Shown: positions 19,925 through 32,069, numbered from the stretch's first letter. The stretch is 64,000 bases of DNA from Bryopsis sp. KO-2023 (GCA_030272585.1 BSYQ01000008.1:5270001-5334000); one strand, 5' to 3'. Numbers and translations are program-made. Notes: generated from the sequence alone by a model not told the origin.

Positions 19925-21985
19925 CCATTTCGGGGAGTAATTCCGACTTTGCGGCGAATCCCAAAAACATGGGATCGTTTTACGATATTAGACCTAACCC
20001 ATGGATTCTATCACGTGCCGGTCTGCGAACGGTTACAGCCTCTCTTTGGCTTTGAAGTGCTTGGAAAAAGGTATAAATATCGAACTTTGCCTCAGGGGTG
20101 GTCTAGTTCGGCAGCGATGTTCCACTCGCGAATGGAGTCCAGTCTCGCCGACACCCCAGGGATTCCCTACGTCGACGACATCATAGTCGGTGGGAATGGT
20201 CAGGAGGACCATGATTCGAATCTGAAGGTAGTTCTGGCGAGACTGGAGTCGATGGGGATGCATCTGAACGCAGAAAAAGTTCAACTATCCGAAAAAAGAG
20301 TAACTTTCCTCGGTTATGATGTTTCAGAAGGACGAATCGGGTTGGGATCGTATATCGAGAAGCAGAAACATCAGTTGCCTGAGGGAGTCAATATGCGTGA
20401 GATCCGAAAGATATTAGGAATTTTTAATGTCTGTAGGATCACATGTCCCGGGCTGGCTGAACTGGTACGACCGCTGCAGGAAATTATGAATCAGAAAATT
20501 CCCACAGAGTTGGGAAAACTTCAGGAGATGGTGAAAGGAATTTGGGGAGAGATTATCAAAAGACAAGTTGACATTTGGCTGGAATCGGAAGAAGAGGAAC
20601 TGGAACTGATGATTGATTGGAGTGAGACTGGATACGGGTATGGTTTGTTTTCTGGGTCATATAAAAAAGGTCATTTGATAGGGTTGAATTCCATCTCCAG
20701 AAGTGGTCAGATGACCAGCAGTTTTTTGGGGGAGTTGCAAGGACTATCTTGGGCTCTCAAAAGCGTTAAGGAATTGACTGCGGGTCGAAAGGTAACTGTC
20801 TGGACCGACAGTGAAAGTATTTTCAAAAGGTTGAACGGAGGGGTGAAACAGGGTGAGATTACTGACGTTCGAGTCAGTAGAATTTTAGGCTGGATCTGGG
20901 AAAACTATCCTTCGAATAGGTTAGTCGTCAAGTTCCTTCCAGGCCAATACAACGATTTGGCGGACGTCCTCTCGAGGTGGCAGAAACCCACTGCGGCGAC
21001 AGTTGGGTCAACTCGACTAGGTGAAAGGAGGAGAATGATCGTCGATCTACACCGTGAGGGACACTGGGGATCCAAGAAATTGTTGGCCATAGCGAAGGAG
21101 CGAGGTCTTGATTTCAGTTTGGAAGAAATACAGGAGGAAGTGAGACGATGCAGAGTCTGTAACCGTTTTGGACCCCCCAAGTCGAAGAGCAGAATCGGAA
21201 GTTTTGAAATACCAGGATCAGTAGGAGAACACCTGAGCGTCGATTTTCTGGGACCACTCAGGGGAGCTGATGATAAAAAAAAATATGTCTTTTGTGTTAT
21301 TGATCGACTGAGTCGTTTAGGTGCAGCCTGGGTGGTCGACAAGGCGAATACTGAGAGTGTTCTTCAGGGTCTAGATGCATGGATTAACCGCCATGGCATC
21401 GTGCCAAAGAAGATTTTGAGCGACGGTGCGACATACTTCATGTCACAGAGGATGTATGAATGGGGAAGAGAGAATGGAGTCGAGATCCAGCACATTACTG
21501 CGCACAGCCATCGTAGCAATGGACTTGTGGAGCGTTACAATCAGACGATCGTAAGTCGATTGCGACGACTCTGGAATGAGCGAGGAGGTGAATGGGAGCG
21601 ACATGTAGCTACCGCTGTGGATTGGATCAACTCGGCACCACACACAGCATTGGGACGGACACCGCTGGAAGTCTGGAGCGGGGACGAATCGGTTTTGAAG
21701 GATGTTCGAGATCGACTGACCAAGATCGACGAGAAGATTAACAAGAATCGTAAAGAATGGGCCCACCGATTTTATCGAGGTCAGTATGTCTATGTCTGGG
21801 ATGCTGTACGTGATGGTCGATTGGACCAGAAATTGGAGAATCAATGGAAGGGACCATATACACTGACCGAACAAATCTCTACTCATTTGTGGAGAGTGTC
21901 GGCTGTGAATGGACCCAAGGGGAAACAGCGAGGGAGAAAAGCACGAATGGTCATCCACACAGACCATTTGAAACCGTACTATTGA
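19925..21985 (+). CDS. RT core, RNase H and integrase of element C
   Basis: It continues the pol region beyond the FB1 insertion. Reverse transcriptase has DLTHGFYHVPV, LPQGW and YVDDIIVG. RNase H has MIDWSETGYGYGLF, WTDSESIF and DVLSRW. The integrase zinc finger has HREGH and CRVC; the catalytic core has VDFLGPL, LSDGATYF and a Glu in GLVERYNQT; a GPY-type KGPYTL lies near the C terminus. There is no chromodomain. Codon and base composition match the first segment. Confidence 0.88.
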   Translation, partial: PFRGVIPTLRRIPKTWDRFTILDLTHGFYHVPVCERLQPLFGFEVLGKRYKYRTLPQGWSSSAAMFHSRMESSLADTPGIPYVDDIIVGGNGQEDHDSNLKVVLARLESMGMHLNAEKVQLSEKRVTFLGYDVSEGRIGLGSYIEKQKHQLPEGVNMREIRKILGIFNVCRITCPGLAELVRPLQEIMNQKIPTELGKLQEMVKGIWGEIIKRQVDIWLESEEEELELMIDWSETGYGYGLFSGSYKKGHLIGLNSISRSGQMTSSFLGELQGLSWALKSVKELTAGRKVTVWTDSESIFKRLNGGVKQGEITDVRVSRILGWIWENYPSNRLVVKFLPGQYNDLADVLSRWQKPTAATVGSTRLGERRRMIVDLHREGHWGSKKLLAIAKERGLDFSLEEIQEEVRRCRVCNRFGPPKSKSRIGSFEIPGSVGEHLSVDFLGPLRGADDKKKYVFCVIDRLSRLGAAWVVDKANTESVLQGLDAWINRHGIVPKKILSDGATYFMSQRMYEWGRENGVEIQHITAHSHRSNGLVERYNQTIVSRLRRLWNERGGEWERHVATAVDWINSAPHTALGRTPLEVWSGDESVLKDVRDRLTKIDEKINKNRKEWAHRFYRGQYVYVWDAVRDGRLDQKLENQWKGPYTLTEQISTHLWRVSAVNGPKGKQRGRKARMVIHTDHLKPYY

Positions 21986-22021
21986 CGGGGTCAGTAAGAG
22001 GAGAAAAAACGCAGCGAAGCG

Positions 22022-22215
22022 TGTTGGGCTGGAGATTCCGATGGACTGGGGAGAGACAGTCAGTTTTGGGAATGTGGTACATTAAGACATGAATGCGACT
22101 GTTTAGTCATACCTTGGGGAAAGAGGAATCGGGAAGGATAAGGTGGTGTCTGTGAGAGGAAAAACAGACTCTTGTAAAAAGTTTGGTAGCAACTTTGTGT
22201 CTCGAGGGTCTTACA
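22022..22215 (+). repeat. 3' LTR of element C
   Basis: 194-bp terminal repeat, one visible difference from 15722-15915. The flanking duplication ACAT follows at 22216-22219. Confidence 0.9.
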
Positions 22216-22354
22216 ACATCTTGTAGTCGCTATCTTGGTGGTGCACACGACGGAAATGTTGTCTTTCAGTGGGAATGATTAATGGAGGAGCAAGTGAGGA
22301 GTGAAAACCCCAGGTGGTGGACCATAAAGTTATTTTTTATACTTTGTGAAGTAC

Positions 22355-22561
22355 TATAAATAATGGACGCCGCTTTCTCTTCGACATTGATTGATCCCCA
22401 GATCGATATTCTAACAAACAACATACTTTTTCCTACAAGACAAGAAAGACAACATATCACTGAATATATCCCATTCAAACAAAAAAAACAGACTTATAAC
22501 AAAATATTTAAGATGTCTGAGATCTTGGTGATTGAAGACCAAGATAATTGAAAATGGACTG
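22355..22561 (+). ncRNA. candidate small transcript with conserved hairpin (U2)
   Basis: A plus-strand TATAAATA at 22,355-22,362 is followed ~165 bases later by a perfect 8-bp hairpin (ATCTTGGT 22,522-22,529; ACCAAGAT 22,538-22,545; loop GATTGAAG). U3 has both at 27,475-27,482 and 27,649-27,672, with stem and loop identical although nearby bases differ. Only tiny open frames lie between. It could be a short non-coding RNA or the 5' end of an unseen gene; no known snRNA was recognised. Confidence 0.3.
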
Positions 22562-22619
22562 AGGAAGCACGTTTACACTTTAAAATTTTTTATTTTACAA
22601 TTTTAACAAACTTTTCAAA

Positions 22620-24105
22620 TATATATACAACTTGAGCCTTGATCATTCAGTTCTAGCTATTTACCCAAGACACCCTTTCAAGAGGAACCCTCCCCAATCT
22701 TCATTTCAAGGAAATGTTTCTTCCCCCATGAAAAAAATCCTGCGCCGATCGATCAAAAACAAAAACAGATAAAACACTGTTTTTAGTGGGCAAAATTGAA
22801 CCCTGGAGCTACTGGATGCTACCTTCTTTTTTTACTTGCAAAATCATGCAAGCGACCATCAGTCGGTCGGAAAGAAAAGCCCCTCTTATGTTCAAAACTT
22901 CACCACCAGTCTTTCCCTTTTTTTTGAACAAAAATTATCCATAACGATGCGCCTCCAGGAAAATTTAGTTTTTCTGTAAACCCGATCGTATACATCTTCC
23001 GACCAATAATACCTTCCACTCTAAACACCACCAGCAGTTTTCATTGCTTCACCTCCCATAAAAAAAAATATCAACATTTTTTTTTTGCTTTTCTCTCCTT
23101 TGACCTATCATAAAAACCCTGTTCGCTTTTTTTCCTCTTTCTACCCACTTCCCATATTTCACACAAAGACACTCCAACAGGAAAAAAACAACCCACTTTC
23201 CTTCATAATAAACATTTAGATAAGAATGAATGAATTGCCTGGTTTTCAATCAATCCTCTGGAAAAAAGGCCCATGCAATACCTTTGTTTTTATAAAAAAA
23301 CCACCACTCTCTTTGTCCCGACAGACATACAATTGTAGGGAATCCCACCAGGATCTCAATCCCTTCCCAAAATTCAAAACAAAGTCAAGAGAATGAAAGG
23401 CAATTTCTGCACTTTTATTCAAACAAATCAACAAATCAACAACAGATATAAGAAGGCAATCAGCCTTGAGTATATCTGTGAACCCCAAAATAAGGAATTC
23501 CATTCACCTTGCTGGACTATAATTTTTTCTCTCAATGTCCCTTGCAAGTAAAATTGTAAAAATCATAAGAATTTCGCTTCAACTTTTTTCCCACCGAACC
23601 CTTTTTTTATAATTTCCCCCCCCTCTTTTTTCCGAATAGAATCTTCCTTTTTTTCTTTCTAACACTCCGCCACTCTTTTTTTGCTTTTCTCAGATATATA
23701 TATATTTTTTTTTGATTTTCCAAAAATATATTGAGTAAATATCTTCCCCTTCCCCTTTAATTCTTTTTCTTTTTCTTAGTGCTACATCAGCAATTTAGCC
23801 TATTCTTATTTCTAGAACCCTCCCCCCTCCCTGTTTTTTTGATTTTTTTTTTTTTTTTCATTTCTCTATTTGTAGAACCCCCCTTCCCGATTTTTTTTTT
23901 TTTTTTGGTACATTCTACTATTTTACAGCACCTGATATCTCTAGTTTTTTTTGCTTGCCCGCCACTCTTTTTTTTGTTTTCTCGATTTCTTTTTTTTTTT
24001 TTTCAAAATTTTCAACTAGTTTTAGTGTACCTGAAGCACAATTTTTTCAAATTCCCCACCAAAACTTTTTATCCCAAAGACAATTTTTGTCTATGTCAGT
24101 CTTGG
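22620..24105. other. T-rich block of U2, no gene firmly called
   Basis: Equivalent of 735-2240. It holds the same exon-like pieces (for example YVCRDKES near 23,310) and pyrimidine tracts with CCGCCACTCTTTTTTT. Nothing recognised. Confidence 0.4.
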
Positions 24106-24109
24106 AGCG

Positions 24110-25870
24110 TTAATGGAGGTCGGGGAACAAACTGAAATTTTCTTCGCTCTGATACCACCAGCTCTGACAATGCAACAAACAAACACACTAAATGCCCCAC
24201 TCTCACAATCAAACCTTCATTTTGCCATTCATTCACTTGCTTTTTTAATTTTTGTATTTCACCAGCAGCAGTACAAATGAGTTTTGCTCAACAATCAAAC
24301 ATAGGAGAGCACAAAACTCAGTGGCATTTAAAAATAAGAATTCTTCAATATGCTCCACAGAACTCAATACCAATTTCAATCCTTTGCAATCAAATCCATG
24401 CACTAACACAGGGGTGCTACAGGGAGGAACCACCATTGGATTCAACAGTCAGATCGGTGGTATTACTCACCACGTCACCAGGTGAGGGTCTGTTTTCGAA
24501 ATTGACAGAGCGATCCTGTTGGAAGTCCTCTGTTGTCGCCTCTGGCTCCCCTGACTGCTGCAGAAAAACCACACACACACACACAAAACCACAGTCCTCA
24601 GCCATCCACCACAGAGACTTCTCAAAATCAACCACTTGACAGTGTTACATCGAGGTGGCAACCACTTGAGCCCAGCACAACCATACTTCCTCAGCATTTA
24701 TGGCCTTATAATGTTACCTGAATTTGGAATGGGTCGATGTGGAGGTAGAAATCGGGGTCGTCAAATTGAGGGAGGCGTGTCCTGGGGTATGATGGTGGCA
24801 GATGGTGGGTGAGTGGGTCGGTGAAGTGGGACAGATCCCTCTGGTAGTTGGAATCCGCAGGCTGGGGAATGGACCCTCTGCAAAGCAAACGGGCGCTGAA
24901 AGGTGCATTAGGAAATTTCCTTGCCATATTTTGCATTGTTCGAACATATCAGTATCGGTGGTTGAAATCAACAGGAATTTTAGCAACAGGAGAAAACCAG
25001 GTTCACACTTGAAAAGGCTTGCCGATAGCTTCTCAGAGCAAATTTCACAACTGCAAAACCCAATTTAGGGATCAACAACACCGACACTGACCTGCAGCAA
25101 CCCTCGAGGAGGGCCAAGCTTGCCCCCACGTCCCCTTCATGATGGGCTGCCCCAGCAACTGTTGGCCTTGCTCCATCAAGCATGAGGTCAGCAACTAAGT
25201 GGTGCACATCCACTACGTTGCCAACTCTCTCTGCTTCGGTGTCGACAATTGAGGGGCGGCTGGCTGAAGGGATGGTCGATGGAGGGAGGGTCGATGATGG
25301 GATGGATGATGTGGCTGTGAAGCTCACCTGGGCAGGGGGAGTGAGGCAACCTGCTTCGGAAAAACCCGAGATTTAATGAACATTCCCCCAACAAAAGAGA
25401 GAAAAAAATGCCTTTTGTGGTGGCTCAACAGTTGGGCATTCTCTGGGACAAGGCCCCACGGATGTTCCAAATGAAATACCATCCTTTTGACATGATGCAT
25501 TTTTTTGAGAGACTTTATTGAGGGATAATTTTTCAGCCCCCTCCTGTTCACTGAAAATTAACAAAATAACAGACAATTATGGAGGGTGGCTGGGTTTCTC
25601 TTTACCTGGTTCATGTGGAGGTTGTCCTACAGATACCGATAGCAAAATTGACTCCGATCCTGCAATCTTTTCCCCTTTGGATGCTCTGCTACAAGAACCA
25701 AAAAAAAGCATTTACTGGCCTCCATCATTATTGATACTGTGGAGCAAAGCAACCAGAGTCTTGAACCAAAGAAACTACCTTGACGACGCCAACTCGAATG
25801 AAGGCTCGATGTCGGATCCGTCAAAACAGCAAAATAGAACTTTTCTTGCGCGAGCCAAAATACCGTGCAT
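24110..25870 (-). CDS. gene P2, paralogue of P1, 293 residues, seven exons
   Basis: Exons: 25779-25870, 25606-25688, 25092-25350, 24718-24877, 24471-24550, 24263-24416, 24110-24163. All introns are GT-AG and the phases close to 294 codons with a TAA stop. The start (MHGILARARKVLFCCF) follows an acceptor as in P1. It keeps the core (VVDVHHLVADLMLDG, GAAHHEGDV, LLEGCCR) and the end (ENFSLFPDLH). Compared with P1 it has an extra intron after FELASS, and a fifth exon 30 bases longer. Function unknown. The degenerate TATA box suggests weaker or altered expression. Confidence 0.7.
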
Positions 25871-26765
25871 CTGCAACGAAAACAAATTGGGTGGTCCTGA
25901 TTAGTAATATTTCAAAATAAACTCATTACTGTTCATAATTTATGGCCAATCAAGCAAACACATGTGTTTCCTTGCACAAGGGGAGGCCCGAGAAACGAGC
26001 TCACGGCTTTCCCCCCCAAAAAAGGGGCGCTTCAACGCAAAAAGAACGCCTTGGAAGCGTTCCCCGGCTCAACTAAAACAGCTCTATCGGCGACACTCTA
26101 TGGTCGACCGCAAATTGCCGCAAACTCGACCCGTCACTGCTCGGAGACAAAGTAGACATCGGGTCACTCAGGGAGCGGGGGAGGCTTCTTACCTTGTTGT
26201 GGTACCAGAAAACTGCGTCGATGACTCTGAAGGCTTTTGGGCTCTTTGTGAAGAAAGGATAACCCTTGTGGCAGTCCTTTTTAACGGAGTATTGTACTTG
26301 ACAGGTAAGTTAGTTTGCCACACACGTCAAACACTGAACTTCCAACCATCTTTGGAACGGTGATGGTTGGGTGTCGCACAGCGGGAGTTACGAGCTTTGT
26401 GGCGGCTTGGGGCGTCAGTTTTGTGGTAGGCGTGAGATGAGTATTACTACAATGAAGAGGAAGAAAAAAAAAGAGTTAGTTCGCAGCGGCGCTCCTTTCC
26501 TCACAAGTATTGTGTGCGCTCTTGCCTCTTGGATTCCGAGTGCGCGCCCACAGCCAAGAAAATCACAGTGAGTGGCGCGCCAGGTAGTCGCTCAATTCTG
26601 AGATGCTCTACGAGCGTTTTCGTTTCCGTTTTTAGACAAAGTCTGCCGTCGGAGGTGCCGAGACGGCAGCCTCCAACCATGAGGGTAATTCATCATCGCT
26701 GCTGGATAGGTTAATGGTCATTGGTCATTTGGACGACAATTTCAAAGGGAGGCGATTTGCACCTC

Positions 26766-27415
26766 CCGAACAGAAAAGGTGCTTGTTGCACCCAAACTCT
26801 TGTTTCGATAGCAAAATCCTTATTAAGAAATAAGTATTAGGGTGTTTATGGCGTGCCAATAAATTGCGCAATTCTATTGGTGGAGACTGCCTCACACAGG
26901 CCACTCACTTGGAGAAAAAAATGAAAATAAATAATCTAAGCTTTAATGAATCATCAATGATGATACAAGCGAAAACATGATGGATCCTTCAAAACTGGAG
27001 AGCAGTGAGTGGTGAGATGGGCTCCAATTTGATTTCCTAACTTTATGGTTGCTCCTACCCCAACCTTCATTGTTGCATTGTCAGATTTCCCCCACCTCCT
27101 TTAAATCTTTTCCAATACAAAAATTGAGGGAAAAAAACAACAACATCAAAAGGGAGAAAAAGACAAGGACCTGATCGCAACACCTCTTTTCTATTTATAA
27201 TTTGTTATCCTCTTTTTTGATTTTCAAATTCTGTCCAAGTCTTTGTCTATAATTGAATTTGGACAGCACCTTCGATTATTTTAGCCAAGAATTTGAATAT
27301 TGGAGTAACAAATTTGATTGACTATTCTTTTCCCATTAAATTATCCCAGCTATTTGCGTTTCAATGCTGATATTCTCCTCTTTTCTTGACAATTTTTTTT
27401 TTAACGTGAATTTTG
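26766..27415. other. spacer between U2 and U3
   Basis: AT-rich unique sequence with no gene, repeat or promoter that I can support. Confidence 0.5.
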
Positions 27416-27474
27416 AGGAGCAAGTGAGGAGTGAAAACACCAGGTGGTGAACAATAAAGTTTCCCCTCATGAAG

Positions 27475-27672
27475 TATAAATAATGGACGCTTTCCCTTCG
27501 ACATTCATTGATCCCCAGGTCGACATTCTAACAAACAAACAAAAAAAAATCTTTTTCCTACAAGACAAAAAAGAGAATATATCACTGAACCCATTCAAAC
27601 AAAACAACCAGACTTATAACAAAATGTTTAAGATGTCTAAGATGGCTTATCTTGGTGATTGAAGACCAAGAT
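27475..27672 (+). ncRNA. candidate small transcript with conserved hairpin (U3)
   Basis: U3 partner of 22,355-22,561: TATAAATA followed by the same 8-bp stem and 8-base loop. The short frame after the ATG differs from that in U2, which argues against a conserved peptide. Confidence 0.3.
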
Positions 27673-27739
27673 CAGTGAAAGTGGACCGAGGAAGACACTT
27701 CACAATTTTTTTTGTTTTTTTTAACAATTTTTACAGTTT

Positions 27740-29205
27740 TTTCAAATATACACAACTTCAGCCTTGATCATTCAGTTCTAGCTATTTGCCCAAGACCCCC
27801 CTTTCAATTGGAACCCTCCCCAATCTCCATTTCAAAGCATCCTTTCCCTCCACATCGAAGAAAAAAATATCCCGCCAATCAACAACAAAAACAGATAATA
27901 CACATTTTTCAGTGAGCAAAATTGAACCCTGGAGCTACTGGATGCTACCCTCTTTTTTTACTTGAAAAATCATGCAAGCGTCCATCAATCGGTCGGAAAA
28001 AAAAAACCCTCTTATGTTCAAAACTTCATCACCAGTCTTTCCCTTTCTTTTTTTGAACATAAATTATCCACAACGATCCCCCTCCAGGAAAATCCCTTTT
28101 TTTTTCTTCTATAAACCCGATCGTATGTATCTTCAGGGCAACAATACCTTCCATTTTAAACACTACCAGCAGTTATCATTGCTTCACCTCGCACAAAAAA
28201 AATATCAACATTTCTTTTTTTTTCTTTCTCTCATTTGACCTATCATAAATACCCTATTCACTTTTTTCCCAAATTTCACACAATGACCCTCCAACAGGAA
28301 AAGAATTCCCAAATTTCCATTGTTATAAACATTCATATAAATGAATGGATTGCCTTGGAATCAGTTGTCAACCAATTCTCTGAAAAAAAAGCCCATATAA
28401 TACCTTTGTTTTCACATAAAAACCACCCTCTTTGTCCCGACAGACATACATTCGTAGGGATCCCAATCCCTTCCCAAAATTCAAAACAAAGTCAAGAGAA
28501 TGAAAGGCGATTTCTGCACTTTCATTCAAACAAATCAACAACAGATATAAGAAGGCAATCAGCCTTAAGTATATCTGCAATAAATGAAAACCAAAAAATG
28601 GAATTCAATTCACCTTGCTGGTCGATATTTTTTCTCTCAATGTCCCTTGCAAGTAAAATTGTAAAATTTCCCATCAAATATCCTCCCCATCCAACCCTTT
28701 TTTCCCCTGCTTTTTCCCAAAGATTTTTTTTTTTCTAGCACCCCGCCACTCTTTTTTTGCTTTTCTGACGGGTTTTTTTCTTTCTAAAAATACATTGTGT
28801 TAGTTCAACTTGTTCTTCTTTTGATTAGTGTTACATCAGCAATTAAGTCTATTCTTAGAACCCTCCCCCCTGGCAATATTTTTGATTTTTTTTTCTCTCT
28901 TTTTTCTCAATTTGTAAACCCCCCTGCCCATTTTTTTTGTTTTTCTGTGCATTCTATTCAGGTTTCCTAGCACCTGATGTCTCTCTCTAATTTTTTTTAT
29001 TGCCCGCCACTCTTTTTTTCCTTTCTTAATTTTTTTTGTTTGCTTTCCCGCCACTCTTTTTTTCTTTTCTTAATTTTTTTTTTCTTTTTGTGCCAAAATT
29101 TTCATCACATTTTCAAGTACCTGAAACATAATTGTGTAAATTCCCCTCCGAATTTTTCGAACCCAATCGGCTCGCTATTTATCCATGGCAGTCTTGGCAG
29201 GGCTG
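27740..29205. other. T-rich block of U3, no gene firmly called
   Basis: Equivalent of 735-2240 with the same pieces (for example MYVCRDKEGGFYVKTK on the minus strand near 28,410-28,470). Nothing recognised. Confidence 0.4.
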
Positions 29206-29209
29206 AATC

Positions 29210-31094
29210 CTAGAACTGGTTGGCAAACAGAGTGAAGTTGTCTTCACTCTGATACCACCAGTCGCTCTGAAACAACACAAAAAAACAAAAGTATTCAATT
29301 CCCCACTCTCACATTTCTTAGCCTTCATTTGGTCATTCATTCACTTGCTTTTTGAATTTTTGCATTTCACCAGCACCAGTAGAAATGAGTTCCGCTCGAC
29401 AAACGAACATAGGAGAACACAGAACTCAGTGGCATTTAAGAATGAGAATTCCTCAATATGCTCCACAGAACTCAATACCAATTTGAGTCCTTTGCAATTA
29501 AATCCATGTATCAACACAGGGGTGCTATAGGGAGGAACCACCATTGGATTTAACAGTCATATCCGGTGGGATTATTCAAAAGAAAAAATTGTGACACTCA
29601 CCAAATCAGCAGGAGAGGGGTAGTGGTTGGAGGTAGTGGCCTGTGCTTCTCCTGCTGGCTGCAGAAAAACCACACACACGCAAAACCACACGCCTCAGCC
29701 ATCCCCCCCAGAGACTCATCAAAACCAATCACTTGACTGTCTAGAATTGAGGTGGGAGCCACTTGAGCCCAGCACAAGCATAGTGTTTATAGCATTTACT
29801 GTCCTGCATTATTACCTGGAGCGGATCGATGTGGTGGTGGAGGAAGTTGGGGTCCTCCAACTGAGGGAGCCGATGGACGGGGTAGGAAGCTGGCAGGAGG
29901 CGGGTGATGGGGTTGGTGTTGCTCGACAGATCCCGACGGTAGTCGGAATCTGCCGGCTGGGGGATCGACCTCCTGCAAAACCCACAGGTGCTGAAAGGTG
30001 CATTTGGACATCCAAATGCCCATTTCCTTGGACAGGGCTGCACTTGACAAATTTTGCATTGTGCAAATCAGTATCGATGATTGAATTTCAGCAACAGGAG
30101 AAAGTCCGGTCACACTTGGAGGCTGTTCAACAGAGCAACTTTCACAACAACAAATACCCAATGGAGGTACCAACAACACAGACACCAACCTGCAGCAGCC
30201 CTGAAGGAGCTCCAGGCTGGCAACCAGGTTCCCTTCGTGGTGGGCTGCCCCCCCAGCTGCCGGCCTCGTCCCATCCAGCATCAGGTCAGCAATGAGGTGG
30301 CTTACATCCACCACATTACTGGCCCTATCTGCATGGGAGTGGGCTGAGGGGCAGCTGGGAGGGACCGAAGATGACGGGACAGTGGATGATGAAGAGGTGG
30401 TGGTGGCTGTGAAGCTCACCGTCGGGGTGGGGGAGGGCAATCCTGCTTCGGAACACAATGCCATTAATAAACATTCCCTCAAACAAAAGAGGAAAAAAGC
30501 CTTTTGTGGTGGTCCAACCATTGAAACAAGATCGGGGCATTCTCTCCCCATCGATATTCCAAATGGAACACCATCCTCTCAACATGCTGCATGTTTCATA
30601 TGTCGAGACTTCACAGAGTGTTCATTTTTCAGTCCCCTCATGCTCACTGAAAATTATAAAATTAGTTATCGAAGGTGGTTGGGTTTCTCTCTACCTGGAC
30701 CATGGGTAAGCAGTCCAGTCGACACTGAAATGGAAATTGGTGCCAGTTGCACCAATTCCTTCTCTTCTTCTTTTGCTGATCTGTCACAAGAACCAACAAA
30801 AGAGCATTGACTCCCCCCACATTTCAAACTTTGGCATTGTAGAAAGTGCATACAAATGTGTTCAATTTTGTTTTTCAACTGGATGTCAAGTTCCCATGGA
30901 AATCAGCCAGATGGGCTTACATGCATGGAATTATTCCAAAGCATCACACTCAACAAAATTATTTACTACTTGGTGGGAATTATTGTCCGCCTCCGAGAGT
31001 ACCTCGACGATTCCTCGACGGACCAAGCGTCAGTGTCCGCCTGGGGGAAGCAGCACAGCAGCCACTTCCTGATGCACCCAGAAATTGCGCTCAT
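29210..31094 (-). CDS. gene P3, paralogue of P1, 282 residues, seven exons
   Basis: Exons: 31003-31094, 30695-30780, 30190-30442, 29816-29972, 29602-29651, 29371-29524, 29210-29266. Phases close to 283 codons with a TAG stop. The start is MSAISGCIRKWLLCCF, again with the Cys pair right after an acceptor. The second exon is acidic and differs most from P2. Core (VVDVSHLIADLMLDG, GGAAHHEGNL, LLQGCCR) and C terminus (DNFTLFANQF) are conserved, with synonymous changes relative to P1. The promoter is intact. Unknown function; the tandem paralogues lie beside an IRG-like GTPase. Confidence 0.72.
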
Positions 31095-31521
31095 CTGCAA
31101 CGAAAACGAATTGAGTGGTCCCAATTAGTCATAACTCGAAATATCCTCATGACTGTTTACCGTCTAAGCAAACACATGTGTTTCCTTGCACAAGGGGAGG
31201 TCCAAGTAACCAGCTCACGGCTTTTCCCCCGGAAACAGGCGCGCTTCAACGCAAAAAGAACGCCTTACACGACCTTACTGCTCCCCGGCTCAACGAAAAC
31301 AGCTTTATCGACGACGCTCTGTGGGCGACCGCAAATTCCGCAAACTGGAGCCATCACTGCTCGGGGACAAAGTAGACATCGACTCCCTTTGGGGGTGGGA
31401 AAAGGCTTCTTACCTTTATCTGCTCCGTCGAAGGAAAATCCGTCAGTGACTCTGGGCTTGTATACTGTAGACTTTTCTTTCTGTAGAGAAATCTCAAGAA
31501 AGGAAGATAACCCTTGTGCTA

Positions 31522-31532
31522 GTTCTTTTATA
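31522..31532 (-). promoter_or_regulatory. TATA box of P3
   Basis: The minus strand reads TATAAAAGAAC in CTCCGTATAAAAGAACT, identical to P1. A leader exon ending in a GTAAGAAG donor follows near 31,411. Confidence 0.6.
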
Positions 31533-31599
31533 CGGAGTACCGCACCTGCCAGATACAGTACGCTTGCCACGCATATCGGCACACTTTCCTTTCGACCGT

Positions 31600-32064
31600 C
31601 TTTCGAACGGTGCTGGCTGGATGTCGCACAGCGGGAGTTACGAGCTCTGTGGCGGCTCGGGGCGTCAGTTTTTGTGCGAGGTATGAAATTAATATTACTA
31701 TAATGAAGAGGAAGCAATATATATATATATTAGTTTGCAGCGTGGCGCTCCTTCCCTCACAAAATTTGTGTGCACTCGCCTCTTGGATTCCGAGTGCGCC
31801 CCCACAGCCAAGAAAATCACGATGAGTGGCGCACCAGGTAGTCGCTTAATTCTGAGATGTTCCTCGAGCGTTTTCGTTTCCTTTTCTACACAAACTCTGC
31901 CGTCGATGCGGAGGTACCGACCATGACGGTACTTTCATCATCGCTGCTGGACACGATACTGGTTATTGGTCATTGGGACGATAATTTCATAGGGAGGCCA
32001 TTTGAACCGTCTTTCGAGCTGGTTGTGTGTCGCGCGCATCGAGAGTTACGAGCTTTGTGGCGGC
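31600..32064. promoter_or_regulatory. paired upstream motif of P3
   Basis: Two copies of the CTTTCGA ... AGTTACGAGCT motif (31,600-31,656 and 32,011-32,064), spaced as upstream of P1. Confidence 0.4.
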
Positions 32065-32069
32065 TCAAA

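Larger units (their letters stand above)
15722..22215 (+). mobile_element. LTR retroelement C, divergent gypsy-like, interrupted by FB1
   Basis: A fossil entry. The LTRs are 15722-15915 and 22022-22215 (194 bp each) with one visible difference, so the insertion is young. It is flanked by the 4-bp repeat ACAT (15718-15721, 22216-22219). The primer-site-like TGGTTTCGGAG starts at 15916, directly after the LTR. The coding part has Gag, protease, reverse transcriptase (YVDD), RNase H and integrase but no chromodomain. It is broken by one insertion of FB1 (18891-19916); the rest looks whole. Confidence 0.9.
22290..26765. repeat. large duplicated unit U2
   Basis: Second copy of the P-gene unit. 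It starts at AAGTGAGGAGTGAAAAC (shared with U3 at 27,423) and fades near 26,765. It lacks the hemopexin piece, and its TATA box is degenerate. Confidence 0.85.

Noticed and set aside
22363-22551. 62-codon plus-strand frame in U2
   Set aside because: Starts inside the TATA region and is not kept in U3.
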